64,000 nt of DNA from CF-46 sp042408445 (GTDB lineage Bacteria > Chloroflexota > Limnocylindria > Limnocylindrales > CSP1-4). The notes below the pieces were generated by a model. That model did not search any database. It had not been told where the DNA came from and worked only from the letters and a program-made list of their open reading frames with translations. The stretch spans positions 124,001 to 188,000 of the forward strand of contig JBHORC010000040.1 in NCBI GenBank assembly GCA_042408445.1, written 5' to 3'. Positions 26,015-34,674 of this stretch are shown here, one piece after another; the stretch's first letter is position 1; each line of letters opens with the position of its first letter. Made by a program: the position numbers and the translations under genes.

Positions 26015-27577
26015 TCACCGCGTGCGCGGGAACCCGAGATCGATCTTCGAGGTCCCCGGGTCGGGCCAGCGCTGGGTCACGATCTTGGCCCGTGTGTAGA
26101 ACTGGATACCCTCGGGACCGTACATGTGCAGGTCGCCGAAGAGCGAGCTCTTCCAGCCGCCGAAGCTGTAGTAGGCGACGGGGACCGGGATCGGCACGTT
26201 GATCCCGACCATCCCGGCGTTCGCCTCGAACTGGAACTGGCGAGCAGCGCCCCCATCGCGGGTGAAGATCGCCGTCCCGTTGCCGTACGGGTTCTCGTTG
26301 ACGAGCCGGACCGCCTCGTCGTACGTGTCGACGCGCATGACCGTCAGAACCGGCCCGAAGATCTCGTCGCGATAGGCGTCCATCTCGGTGGTGACGTGAT
26401 CGATCAGCGAGGCGCCCAGGAAGAAGCCGCCGTCCGACTCGTCATAGAGCGGATGCTGTCGACCATCGGCGACCACGGTTGCGCCCTGGGCCACCCCGGA
26501 GTCGAGGTACGACGCGACCTTGTCGCGGTGCTGACGGGTCACGAGCGGACCCATCTCGGCTTCGGGATCCGTGCCCGGGCCAACCTTGATCTTCGGTAGC
26601 CGGGCGGTGATCGCGGCGACCAGCGGGTCCGCCGCGGCGCCGACCGCGACGACCGTCGCGACCGCCATGCAGCGCTCCCCGGCGGACCCGTAGCCCGCGG
26701 AGACGGCCGCATCCGCGGCCATCTCGATGTCGGCATCCGGCAGCACGATCATGTGGTTCTTCGCCCCACCGAGCGCCTGGACGCGCTTGCCATTCCTCGT
26801 GCCCGTCTCGTAGATGTAGCGGGCGATCGGGGTCGAGCCGACGAACGAGACGGCGGCGATGTCCGGGTGGTCGAGGATCGCGTCGACCGCGACCTTGTCG
26901 CCGTGGACGACGTTGAACACGCCGTCCGGAACCCCGGCCTCGTGGAGGAGCTCCGCGAGGAACATCGACGCCGACGGATCCTTCTCCGACGGCTTCAGGA
27001 TGAACGTGTTTCCGCAGGCGATGGCGTTCGCGAACATCCACATCGGGACCATCGCCGGGAAGTTGAAGGGGGTGATCCCCGCGACGACGCCGAGCGGCTG
27101 CCGGATCTGGTAGACGTCAACGCCGGTCGACGCCTGCTCCGTGAAGCCGCCCTTGAGCAGGTTCGGAATGCCGCAGGCGAATTCGAGGTTCTCCAGGCCG
27201 CGCGCGATCTCGCCCAGAGCGTCCGACGGGACCTTGCCGTGCTCGGCGGTGAGGTGGGCAGCCAGCTCCTTGCGCCGGCTCTCGACGAGGTTTCGGATGC
27301 GGAACAGGATCTCGGTTCGCCTGGACAGCGACGTGGCTCGCCAGCCGGGGAACGCCGCCTTCGCGGCAGCGACCGCCGTGGCGACTTCGTCGGCTGTGGC
27401 GAGATCGACCTCTCGGGCGAGCCGGCCGGTCGCCGGATCGAAGACCGGGCCGCGCCGGCCCGACGTTCCTTCGACCACGCGGCCACCGATCCAGTGGTGG
27501 ACGGCTCCGACGCCCGCGTCCGAACCGTTCGCGCTCGTCGGCGTCGCGCCGCTGTCCCGTTCCGCGACCTGCGTCAT
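26015..27577 (-). CDS. mmsA: CoA-acylating methylmalonate-semialdehyde dehydrogenase (MmsA/IolA)
   Basis: A 520-residue aldehyde dehydrogenase that oxidatively decarboxylates (methyl)malonate semialdehyde to propionyl- or acetyl-CoA. Family marks are PFNFPAMVPMWM, FVGSTPIARYIY, GAKNHMIVLPDAD and the active-site Cys in GSAGERCMA. The C-terminal VPIPVPVAYYSFGGWKSS segment distinguishes this CoA-dependent branch from ordinary ALDHs. It works in valine or myo-inositol breakdown; the divergent iolE-like gene favours the latter. It leads the mmsA-thiolase-transaldolase operon. ATG 27577 is taken as start. The first 25 residues are polar and poorly conserved, so a later start is possible. A palindromic operator candidate lies 171 bases upstream. 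Confidence 0.92.
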   Translation of the reverse strand: MTQVAERDSGATPTSANGSDAGVGAVHHWIGGRVVEGTSGRRGPVFDPATGRLAREVDLATADEVATAVAAAKAAFPGWRATSLSRRTEILFRIRNLVESRRKELAAHLTAEHGKVPSDALGEIARGLENLEFACGIPNLLKGGFTEQASTGVDVYQIRQPLGVVAGITPFNFPAMVPMWMFANAIACGNTFILKPSEKDPSASMFLAELLHEAGVPDGVFNVVHGDKVAVDAILDHPDIAAVSFVGSTPIARYIYETGTRNGKRVQALGGAKNHMIVLPDADIEMAADAAVSAGYGSAGERCMAVATVVAVGAAADPLVAAITARLPKIKVGPGTDPEAEMGPLVTRQHRDKVASYLDSGVAQGATVVADGRQHPLYDESDGGFFLGASLIDHVTTEMDAYRDEIFGPVLTVMRVDTYDEAVRLVNENPYGNGTAIFTRDGGAARQFQFEANAGMVGINVPIPVPVAYYSFGGWKSSLFGDLHMYGPEGIQFYTRAKIVTQRWPDPGTSKIDLGFPRTR

Positions 27578-27747
27578 CGTCTCGACCCTGCCCTTCGTCG
27601 CGTCCGGACTCCGGACACCTTCATCGACACCTTACCGCCAACCGTCGCCGGGGGCCATCGCCGCCCCCCAGGTCGAGCGATGCCGCCGGACCGCACGCCC
27701 GCTGTTGACCGGCGCTGATCGCGCGGCCTAGCCTTCCGGGCGCCGCG

Positions 27748-27759
27748 GAAATCGATTTC
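27748..27759. promoter_or_regulatory. Palindromic LacI-family operator candidate between mmsA and the iolE-like gene
   Basis: GAAATCGATTTC is a perfect 12-base palindrome with the central CG and flanking A/T pattern (AAnCGnTT) of LacI/GalR-family operators. It is strikingly AT-rich against 70% G+C flanks. Its position in the 252-base divergent region suggests one repressor controls both catabolic units. No regulator gene is in the window. Confidence 0.5.
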
Positions 27760-27829
27760 ATTCTGCCGTCCCGCGGTCGAGTCCGGGAAGCCCGAACCGA
27801 GCACCGCGCCGGGACGGGCGAGGAGTCAC

Positions 27830-28825
27830 ATGACCGTCGCATCGCCATCCGCCCAGATCGTCGAGCAGGGCGCCCGCCTCCGACGGTTGCTGGCCGTGGA
27901 CGGTCCGCTCGCCGCGCCGCCGGTCGGGACCGTCCCGATCCTCTGGAATGACCTCGCGGTCAGCGCGGCGGGACCGGCGGCCCACTCCGAGCGAGTCCTC
28001 GACGACATCACCCGGACCGGCTACGACGGAACGCAGCATGGGTTCGGCTTTCCGGAGGGCGACGCACTTCGCGGCGTCCTCGCGGCTCGCCAGCTGCGCC
28101 TCGCGGAGGTCTATGCCGCGATCCCGGCGACCCCCGATGGCCCGACCACCGCCGCGCTCGAGGACGTCCGCGACCGGCTCCGAATCCTCACGGCGGCCGG
28201 CGGCGAGGTCCTGTGCGTCGCCTTCGACGGAACCGCCGATCGGGATCTGTATGCGGGTCGGGCAGACGACCCCGAGACGCCGCGCCTGACCGGTGACGGG
28301 TGGAAGCGAACGGCGGACCTGCTCGCGACGATCTCGGCGGAGACGCGGGCCTCCGGTGCCCGGATCGCCTTCCATCCGCACGCAGCCACGTACATCGAGA
28401 CGCCGGATGAGGTCGAGCAGCTCGTGGACTCCCTCGCGGCGGACGTGATGCCGCTCTGCCTCGACGTCGGGCATTTCCTCGTCGGGGGCGGTGACCCGGT
28501 GGCGGCGCTGAAGCGCTACGGCGATCGCGTGACCCACGTCCACGTGAAGGATGTCGACCCCGAGGTGCTTCCGGGACTCCGCGCGGGAACCGTCGGCGGG
28601 TTCGAGCGGGCCGTTCGCGGCCGGCTGTTCACCGAGCTCGGGTCCGGTCTCCTGGATCTCGACGGCGTCCTCGCCGCGCTCGCGGATCGGAGCTACGAGG
28701 GCTGGCTGATGATCGAGCAGGACAGTGGGTGGCCGCCGCCCGCCGAGAGCGCCGCGATCGGTCGCCGCGTCCTCGCGACTGCGCTCCGACGGCTCGCGGA
28801 GGCAAGGGGCGCGGCCGTCCGCTGA
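27830..28825 (+). CDS. Sugar phosphate isomerase/epimerase-type TIM barrel, inosose dehydratase (IolE)-like
   Basis: A 331-residue xylose-isomerase-like TIM barrel (AP endonuclease 2 superfamily). Metal-ligand strands are recognisable: AEVYAAIP, RIAFHPHAATYIETPDE, CLDVGHFLVGG, THVHVKDVDP and GWLMIEQD. Spacing and the HPH and HVKD segments resemble IolE (inosose dehydratase), which removes water from scyllo-inosose in inositol breakdown, but related epimerases share them. Start ATG 27830 has GAGGAG five bases upstream. It is transcribed divergently from mmsA across a shared regulatory region, which supports an inositol-type pathway. No iolD, iolB or iolG was found here. Confidence 0.75.
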   Translation: MTVASPSAQIVEQGARLRRLLAVDGPLAAPPVGTVPILWNDLAVSAAGPAAHSERVLDDITRTGYDGTQHGFGFPEGDALRGVLAARQLRLAEVYAAIPATPDGPTTAALEDVRDRLRILTAAGGEVLCVAFDGTADRDLYAGRADDPETPRLTGDGWKRTADLLATISAETRASGARIAFHPHAATYIETPDEVEQLVDSLAADVMPLCLDVGHFLVGGGDPVAALKRYGDRVTHVHVKDVDPEVLPGLRAGTVGGFERAVRGRLFTELGSGLLDLDGVLAALADRSYEGWLMIEQDSGWPPPAESAAIGRRVLATALRRLAEARGAAVR

Positions 28826-28850
28826 GACGGAGGGCCTGATCGCAGCGCCG

Positions 28851-29798
28851 CTACCTGGGCGAGGTCGTCACCCGCTGCGCGACGTCTGCCATCCGCCGCC
28901 GGACGGCGTCGCGGCTGGGAACCCCGTGGATCCCTGGCCCCTCGAGCACGAGCGACGCGGCCGCTGCGGCAAGGAGCAGGTCGTAGCCCTGCGCGATCCG
29001 GCCGCCGACGAGACGCGGCTCGATCCGGGCCGCGGCGAGCGCTGCCAGGAAGACGTCGCCCGCGCCGGTCGCGTCGACCTGGTTGTGACTCCGGAGCGCC
29101 GGGTAGTGGCGGAGCTCGAGATCGCCGCTCGTCGGACCGTGCGCGCCGTGGACGATCAACCCGCCCTGGTCTCCGTGGGTGACGGCCAGCAGCGCCCCGC
29201 GGCGAAGGAGGACGTAGAGGTCCGCGAGCTCCGTGTCCCGCTCGACGTCGTCCCGGGACAGGCCGACCAGGTCCGCCCGGCGGATGATCGGATCCGCGAC
29301 CGGCGACGTGTGATGTGTCGGCTCGCCGGGGACGAGGTCGCGGAGCAGGCCCTGCCAGCCGACCGCGACGAACGCATCGGAACGCGGGAGCTCTGCCCAG
29401 GCCGGCGGGAGCTCCGCGGCAACCGGCGCGAGGATCCAGCCCGGCGCGTCGCGCCAGGCGGCGGGGACCGCGTCCACCGGGACGGGATCCGACCGTTCCT
29501 CGCAGAGCTGGAGCCGGCCCTCCGGTCGCTCGATGTTCACGAACACCGGGCCGCGCCCGAGGGGGACGAGCTGGACGTCGACGCCGGCCTCGCGCAGCAG
29601 GTCGATCTCGGGCGCAGCCGCAGCGTCTGCGTCCACGCCGATGACCGCGCCCGTCGGAACGCCAAGACGAGCCGTGGTCAGCGCGCTGTACGACACGCCG
29701 CCGCCGAGCCGCCAGCCGCGCGGGTCGTCCTCGACGAGATCCCGGGCCGCCGCGCCGACGACGATGACGGTCGGCGGCCGCCCCGCGGGAGCGGTCAC
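28851..29798 (-). CDS. PfkB-family carbohydrate kinase
   Basis: A 315-residue ribokinase-fold kinase. The C-terminal PfkB signature DATGAGDVFLAAL contains the catalytic Asp and the anion hole, and the N-terminal GGGVSYSA corresponds to the GG substrate-binding turn. The substrate cannot be assigned; the short lid region and the WILAPVAAELPP segment are unlike classical ribokinase or KdgK. Start GTG 29798 has GGAGGG three bases upstream. It ends 25 bases from the end of the iolE-like gene, facing it. A role in the same sugar/polyol pathway (for example an IolC-type kinase) is possible from location only. Confidence 0.82.
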   Translation of the reverse strand: MTAPAGRPPTVIVVGAAARDLVEDDPRGWRLGGGVSYSALTTARLGVPTGAVIGVDADAAAAPEIDLLREAGVDVQLVPLGRGPVFVNIERPEGRLQLCEERSDPVPVDAVPAAWRDAPGWILAPVAAELPPAWAELPRSDAFVAVGWQGLLRDLVPGEPTHHTSPVADPIIRRADLVGLSRDDVERDTELADLYVLLRRGALLAVTHGDQGGLIVHGAHGPTSGDLELRHYPALRSHNQVDATGAGDVFLAALAAARIEPRLVGGRIAQGYDLLLAAAAASLVLEGPGIHGVPSRDAVRRRMADVAQRVTTSPR

Positions 29799-29835
29799 GA
29801 GCCCTCCGCGAGGAGGTCGCCCGGAAGGCCGCGGG

Positions 29836-29841
29836 TATACT
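29836..29841 (+). promoter_or_regulatory. Candidate -10 box (TATACT) for the small acidic protein gene
   Basis: TATACT lies 37 bases upstream of the GTG at 29879, between it and the divergent PfkB gene. It is close to the sigma-70 consensus; no -35 is apparent. Confidence 0.45.
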
Positions 29842-29878
29842 GGCCGTCCATCCCATCCCTTCCCCGACCGGAGCCGGC

Positions 29879-30244
29879 GTGCACTTCTACGAACTTCACG
29901 AGGGCGACGAAGACGTCTTCTCGGACGTTCTCCTCGTCCGGGACGACGAGATGGACCCCGACGAGTTCTTCGAGCTCGTCCAGTCGATCCGCCGGCGGAT
30001 CCAGGACAACTACGAGGACGATACGCTGACGGAGGCGATCGCCGTCGAGTTGGAGCGGGACCACGGCTTCGTCTTCATCTCGGACGAACGACTCACCGCG
30101 GCGGTCAACGTCTCGACCGAGGAGAGCGAGAACTTCCTCGCGGACCTCGACGTCGGCGACCCGGAAGACGACGATCGCGCGGAGGACTTCCGGTCGCTCG
30201 TCGCGGAGTTCGACCCCACCGGCGAGAACACGCGCCCGAACTGA
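29879..30244 (+). CDS. Small acidic protein of unknown function
   Basis: A 121-residue, strongly acidic, soluble protein; I do not recognise a family. Asp and Glu are spread throughout (for example DDEMDPDEFFELV and EESENFLADLDVGDPEDDD). There is no signal peptide, membrane segment or cysteine. Predicted strands and helices alternate in the first 90 residues and the tail is disordered. Coding is supported by strong third-position GC, a good -10 box upstream, a start GTG and a terminator-like hairpin after the stop. No operon partner. Confidence 0.7.
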   Translation: MHFYELHEGDEDVFSDVLLVRDDEMDPDEFFELVQSIRRRIQDNYEDDTLTEAIAVELERDHGFVFISDERLTAAVNVSTEESENFLADLDVGDPEDDDRAEDFRSLVAEFDPTGENTRPN

Positions 30245-30267
30245 CGGGCCCACGCGAACGCCGCGGG

Positions 30268-30286
30268 CGCGACGCCGCTCGTCGCG
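30268..30286. terminator. Hairpin between convergent genes
   Basis: Seven-base-pair stem (CGCGACG / CGTCGCG) with a five-base loop between the acidic protein gene and ychF, which converge here. No U-tract; possible bidirectional terminator. Confidence 0.35.
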
Positions 30287-30306
30287 ACGCGTCCCGGCCC
30301 CTGCCC

Positions 30307-31410
30307 CTACCGGCTGAAGAGGATCTCCACGACATCCCCGTCGTGGACGCGGTAGGTCTTCCCCTCGGAGCGGAGCCGGCCCGCCTTCCGGGCTTCGGCC
30401 ATCGAGCCCAGCGAGAGCAGATCGTCGTAGGCGACGGTCTCGGCGCGGATGAACCCCCTGGCGAGGTCCGTGTGGATCGCGCCGGCGGCGTCCACGGCCG
30501 TCGAGCCGTCGCGGATGGGCCAGGCCCGCACCTCGTCGGGCCCGGCGGTCAGGAACGAGATCAGGCCGAGCAGCCGGTAGCTGAGCGCGATGACCCGGTC
30601 CAGCCCCGACTCCTCGATCCCCAGCTCGGTCATGAAGACCCCCGCCTCGCCCGGATCGAGCTCACCGAGCTCCATCTCGATCCGCGCGGACAGGGCATCG
30701 ACAAGGGCATTCCGATGGTCGTAGCCGGCGGCGATCGCCTCGACGCGCTCCCCTGCCCTCGCAAGCTCGTTCTCACCGACGTTCAGCAGGATCAGGACCG
30801 GCTTCTGGGTGAGAAAGCGGAAGCCCCGGATCGCCTTCTCCTCGTCGGCCGCCAGCTCGACGTCCCGGATGGGATTGCCTTGCTCCAGGGCCGCGTTGAG
30901 CCGGACGAGGACCGCCTCTTCGCGCTCGTTGGACTCGCGCTCGGCGGGGGTGCCGTGTCGCCCGCTCGTCTTCAGCCGCTCGAGCCGGCGATCGACGAGG
31001 GCGAGGTCCGCGAGGATGAACTCGGTGTCGAGCCGGTCGATGTCGCGGGCGGGATCCACCGACCCGTCGGGATGCGGGTTTGCCGGATCCTCGAACGCGC
31101 GGACGACGTGGAGGAGCGCGTCCGAATCGCGGAGTCGCGCCAGGTGCTCGGCCGGCAGGTCCTCCGTGCCGACGTGGCCCTCCGTCGAAGGCGGGGGCGC
31201 CGGCAGGTCGACGTACGTTACGTCGGCCTGGACGATCTTCTTCGGCTTGAAGATCGCGGCGAGGCGGTCGAGCCGTTCGTCCGGCACCTTGACGACGCCG
31301 ACGTGGAGCTCCATGCCGCCGAACCCGCCGGTCTCGGCATGGCCCCGCGTCAGGGTGTTGAACACGGTGGTCTTGCCCGACCCGGCAAGGCCGACGATCG
31401 CGATCTGCAT
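30307..31410 (-). CDS. ychF: Redox-regulated ATPase YchF (OLA1 family)
   Basis: A 367-residue Obg-family P-loop protein, normal YchF length. The P-loop GLAGSGKT is at residues 7-14 and the G3 region is VDLPAP. A long coiled-coil insert follows and a C-terminal TGS domain (RDGSTAVDAAGAIHTDLARGFIRAETV and KTYRVHDGDVVEILF). YchF prefers ATP over GTP, binds the ribosome and modulates oxidative-stress responses. ATG 31410 gives the canonical MQIAIVGLAGSGKTT start. It is transcribed alone, about 40 bases downstream of the dehydrogenase gene. Confidence 0.94.
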   Translation of the reverse strand: MQIAIVGLAGSGKTTVFNTLTRGHAETGGFGGMELHVGVVKVPDERLDRLAAIFKPKKIVQADVTYVDLPAPPPSTEGHVGTEDLPAEHLARLRDSDALLHVVRAFEDPANPHPDGSVDPARDIDRLDTEFILADLALVDRRLERLKTSGRHGTPAERESNEREEAVLVRLNAALEQGNPIRDVELAADEEKAIRGFRFLTQKPVLILLNVGENELARAGERVEAIAAGYDHRNALVDALSARIEMELGELDPGEAGVFMTELGIEESGLDRVIALSYRLLGLISFLTAGPDEVRAWPIRDGSTAVDAAGAIHTDLARGFIRAETVAYDDLLSLGSMAEARKAGRLRSEGKTYRVHDGDVVEILFSR

Positions 31411-31450
31411 CCGCCGATGCTACCGGCCGCGCCGGTGGCGCGACCGCGCG

Positions 31451-32518
31451 TCAGTAGCCGGCGGCCGGGTCCACGACGTTCAGGAGCGGCTCGCCCGCGG
31501 CGTAGCGGCGGAGGTTGTCGCAGAACAGCTCGACGCTCCGATCGAGGACGCGACCGCTGGACCACGACGTGTGCGGCGTCACGATGACGTTCGGCAGGTC
31601 GTAGAAGGGCGAGGTCGGCGGCAGTGGCTCCTCGCGGAACGTGTCGAGGACGGCGCCACCAATTCGTCCGTCGGTGAGCGCGGAGAGCAGGGCCCGCTCC
31701 TCGACGAGGCCGCCACGGGCCACGTTGATCAGCCAAGCGCCGGGCTTCATCGCCGCCAGCGTCTCGCCGTTCATCATGTTCTGCGTCTCCGTGGTGAGCG
31801 GCGCGGCGAGGACCACGAAGTCCGACTCGGCAAGGATCTCGGGCAGCGCGTCAGGGCCGACCACACGGGCGAGCATCGCGTCGCCGAAGGGCGTCACATC
31901 CTCGTCCGCGGCCGCGGGACGGTCGCCCTCGTCGGCGCGCCGCCGGACGGCGACAACTCGGCACCCGAACGCCGTCGCGAGCGTGCCGACCGCCCTCCCG
32001 ATCGAGCCGAGCCCGACGATCCCGACGGTGACGTCCCGGAGCTCGACACCCTCAAGCGGTTGCCAGGTGCGTTCACGCTGGAGCTCGAGGAGGCCGGGGA
32101 GCCGCCGGCTGATCGCCAGGATCATCATCAGGACGTACTCGGCGATCGGCCGGGAGAACACCCCGCGCGCGTTCGTGATCACGAGACCGCGCTGGCGCGC
32201 CGCCGGCGTGAGGGCTCGCTCCACCCCGGCGGACGCGGAATGGACCCAGGTGAGCCGTGGGGCGCGGCCGAGCAGCCGATCGAACGCCTCCGACGAGAGC
32301 CAGCCACGCAGCAGCACCTCGACGTCGTCGACCGGCTCGTCGGTGAGCCCTTCGCGCGACAGCGTCACGATCCGCGCGCCGGGCGCCGCCGCTCGAATGC
32401 GTTCGAGGTCCTGCGGCCGGTAGCGGGCGGACAGGATCGGCGACAGCGCGATCGCCGTCGGTGCGCCGCCGGGACCGGAGCCCGGCCCCGCGGACCGTCG
32501 AAGCTCGGCGTCGGTCAC
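31451..32518 (-). CDS. D-isomer 2-hydroxyacid dehydrogenase
   Basis: A 355-residue NAD-dependent dehydrogenase. The Rossmann motif GIVGLGSIGRAVG is in the middle. The catalytic Arg lies in NVARGGLVEE, the Glu follows in FREEPLP, and the His in VTPHTSW. The substrate (glycerate, phosphoglycerate, 2-ketoacid) is not determinable; it lacks an ACT domain and so is not SerA-like. The start GTG 32518 overlaps the upstream metalloprotease stop (GTGA). An upstream ATG at 32560 would put 14 extra residues inside that gene. It is the last gene of the murI-metalloprotease-dehydrogenase chain. Confidence 0.87.
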   Translation of the reverse strand: MTDAELRRSAGPGSGPGGAPTAIALSPILSARYRPQDLERIRAAAPGARIVTLSREGLTDEPVDDVEVLLRGWLSSEAFDRLLGRAPRLTWVHSASAGVERALTPAARQRGLVITNARGVFSRPIAEYVLMMILAISRRLPGLLELQRERTWQPLEGVELRDVTVGIVGLGSIGRAVGTLATAFGCRVVAVRRRADEGDRPAAADEDVTPFGDAMLARVVGPDALPEILAESDFVVLAAPLTTETQNMMNGETLAAMKPGAWLINVARGGLVEERALLSALTDGRIGGAVLDTFREEPLPPTSPFYDLPNVIVTPHTSWSSGRVLDRSVELFCDNLRRYAAGEPLLNVVDPAAGY

Positions 32519-33747
32519 GCGGACGCCGTGCCTCCGAGAGGCGCGTTCCGCTCGAGCCACAGCGCCGGATGATCGATCTCGCCGGGCCGCGGAAGCGCTT
32601 CCGGGCCGGACCAGAGCAGGTTCAGCGCCGCGGGCCCACGGGCGGCGGCGATCGCGGACACGAACTCCTCGCCCTTCCGGTACTGCTCGAGCTTCACGTC
32701 CATTCCGGTCAGGCGCATGACGGCCCGCTCGAACGGCGAGCGTCGCGCGTGGCGCCGCTCGTGGAACTTCGCGCTGATCCGCTCGACACCCGGCACGAGG
32801 TCCCTGCCGACCTCGTCCATGACGTAGTCGCTGAACCCCTCGAGCAGGCTCATCACGGCCTGCGTCTCGCGGAACAGCGTTCGCTGCTCGTCGCTCATCA
32901 GCCGCTCGAGCCAGTGCTCGACGCCGTCGTTCTCACCCCGGATCGCCCGACCCAGGCCGCGCAGCGCCTCCCGACCGAGGCCGCTCGCCTCGCGGCCGAA
33001 GAGCCGCAGCTGCCGTTCGAGGCGATCGGCGAGGTACGGCCGGAGCCACGGGTGGGCCTCGAACTCGAATGCGTGGGTCGTCTCGTGCAGGGCGATCCAC
33101 GTCCGGAACGGCCCGAGCGGGACGTCGAGGATGCGGGCGGTCTCGCGGATGTTCTCCTCGACGAAGAGGAGCTTGCCGGGCGTCGCCTCGGCGCTGAGGA
33201 GCGCGAGGTCGTACTGACCGAGGACCTTCGAGCCCATGAAGCCCAGCAGGAAGCCGAGCTGGCGAGTCGTCACCCAGCGGTTGGCCAGGGCCATCGTCGC
33301 CTTCGCGAGGCCGCCGCCGGTCGGCATCACCTGGTCGAGGAGCTCGTGCTCCAGCTGGCCGATGAGCTGGCCGAACGTCGCGACGTTCGCGTGAACCCAG
33401 CCGGCACGATCCACGACGGCCGAACGCTCGACGACGCCCGGCAGCTCGCTCCCGAGCGCCGCGGCGAGACGGGGAACGATCCGATCCATCGCCTCGGCGT
33501 AGAGCGGCTCGGTCGCGCGAAGCTCGTCGGGCGTGAGCGCACCGGGCGCGTGGCGGAGCCGATCCACCGCGACCTTCTCGGCCGCCCGCCAGTCCACGAG
33601 CCCCTGGCGTGCGGATCGCTCAGCGCGACGGCCGATGACCGTCGCGGCGGCGCCGAGCGCCGAGCCGACGAGGAACCCGGCCTGCCAGACGCGGTCGTCT
33701 CGCCACGCGGGGCGATTGCCGGCCGACCGTCCGGTTGCCCGGGTCAT
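32515..33747 (-). CDS. Zincin-like metalloprotease (DUF2342/F420-associated type)
   Basis: A 410-residue protein with HETTH at 221-225, a standard HExxH zinc site. It belongs, by overall pattern (VFVEENI, GQLEHELLDQVMP, SDYVMDEVG, FHERR), to the DUF2342 zincin family whose members in Actinobacteria are annotated as associated with coenzyme F420 biosynthesis. The substrate is unknown. A possible membrane-seeking segment (AGFLVGSALGAAATVIG) is near residue 23. ATG 33747 overlaps the murI stop (ATGA), and the stop overlaps the dehydrogenase start, so all three are coupled. No F420 genes are seen nearby, so the F420 link is only a family label. Confidence 0.8.
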   Translation of the reverse strand: MTRATGRSAGNRPAWRDDRVWQAGFLVGSALGAAATVIGRRAERSARQGLVDWRAAEKVAVDRLRHAPGALTPDELRATEPLYAEAMDRIVPRLAAALGSELPGVVERSAVVDRAGWVHANVATFGQLIGQLEHELLDQVMPTGGGLAKATMALANRWVTTRQLGFLLGFMGSKVLGQYDLALLSAEATPGKLLFVEENIRETARILDVPLGPFRTWIALHETTHAFEFEAHPWLRPYLADRLERQLRLFGREASGLGREALRGLGRAIRGENDGVEHWLERLMSDEQRTLFRETQAVMSLLEGFSDYVMDEVGRDLVPGVERISAKFHERRHARRSPFERAVMRLTGMDVKLEQYRKGEEFVSAIAAARGPAALNLLWSGPEALPRPGEIDHPALWLERNAPLGGTASA

Positions 33748-34664
33748 GACGGCACCGCGGCGACGTCGATGCCGGCGACGTCGGGAAACGCCTCGCCGAA
33801 GATCCGCTCGGCGACGGTCCGGAAGGTGGCGACATCGCCGGTCGTGAGCTGGATGTGGGTCGGCGCCGTCGCGACCTCGTCCGGTCGTTCGTGCCCATCG
33901 CGGCCGGCGTCGGCGGCGGTCCCGCGGGTCGTGCCCGGCGCCTCCAGGGCGTTGATCGCCAGCAGCTCCACGAGCGCCGAGGCCGTGGCCGTCGCGCTGT
34001 CGACGATCGCGACGCGATCGCCGGTCGCCGCCGCGATGACCGGCCGGAGCAGCGGGTAGTGGGTGCAGCCGAGCAGGAGCGTGTCGATCCGCGCCGACGG
34101 CGGCAACGGAAAGAGGAAGTCGCCCTGCGCGTCACGCTCCCCCAGGAGCGGCGCCAGCGATTCGGTCACGATGTGTTCCACCTCCGGTCCGGAGAGCTGC
34201 CCGGCTTCGACGAGCGGCACGAACGCCGGAGTGGCGTGCTCGTACACCTCGACCGCCGGGTTCTCGTCCTTGATCGCGTTGAAGTACGCCCGGGACCGGA
34301 CCGTCGCCGGCGTGGCGATCACGCCGACCCGCCGGTTGCGGGTCGTGAGGGCGGCGGTGACGGCACCGGGCCGCACGACGCCGAGGATCGGCAGGTCGTA
34401 CCGGCGTCGGAAGTCGCCGAGGGCGACGGCCGTGGACGTGTTGCAGGCGACGACGATCGCCTTGACGTCGCGTTCGACGAGCGCGTCGAGCGCCTCGATC
34501 GAGAAGGCGCGGACCTCGTCGTCCGGCCGCACGCCGTACGGCGCCCGGAGGTTGTCGCCGAGGTAGATCGTCGATTCATGGGGCGACCGACGAAGAATCT
34601 CGCGAAGGACCGTGAGTCCCCCGACCCCGGAATCGAAGACGCCGATCGGTCGCGGATCGGACAC
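33744..34664 (-). CDS. murI: Glutamate racemase
   Basis: A 306-residue racemase supplying D-glutamate for peptidoglycan. Both catalytic cysteines are present: Cys74 in VVACNTST and Cys200 in LLLGCTHYP. The FDSGVGGLTVL and LGD motifs at the N-terminus are standard. A 25-residue Gly/Arg/Glu-rich insert occurs late (about 245-265). Start GTG 34664 lacks an obvious ribosome site and begins 10 bases after the CpaE-like gene, so it may depend on coupling from upstream. It heads the four-base overlap chain with the metalloprotease. Confidence 0.93.
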   Translation of the reverse strand: MSDPRPIGVFDSGVGGLTVLREILRRSPHESTIYLGDNLRAPYGVRPDDEVRAFSIEALDALVERDVKAIVVACNTSTAVALGDFRRRYDLPILGVVRPGAVTAALTTRNRRVGVIATPATVRSRAYFNAIKDENPAVEVYEHATPAFVPLVEAGQLSGPEVEHIVTESLAPLLGERDAQGDFLFPLPPSARIDTLLLGCTHYPLLRPVIAAATGDRVAIVDSATATASALVELLAINALEAPGTTRGTAADAGRDGHERPDEVATAPTHIQLTTGDVATFRTVAERIFGEAFPDVAGIDVAAVPS

Positions 34665-34674
34665 GCGACAGCGG

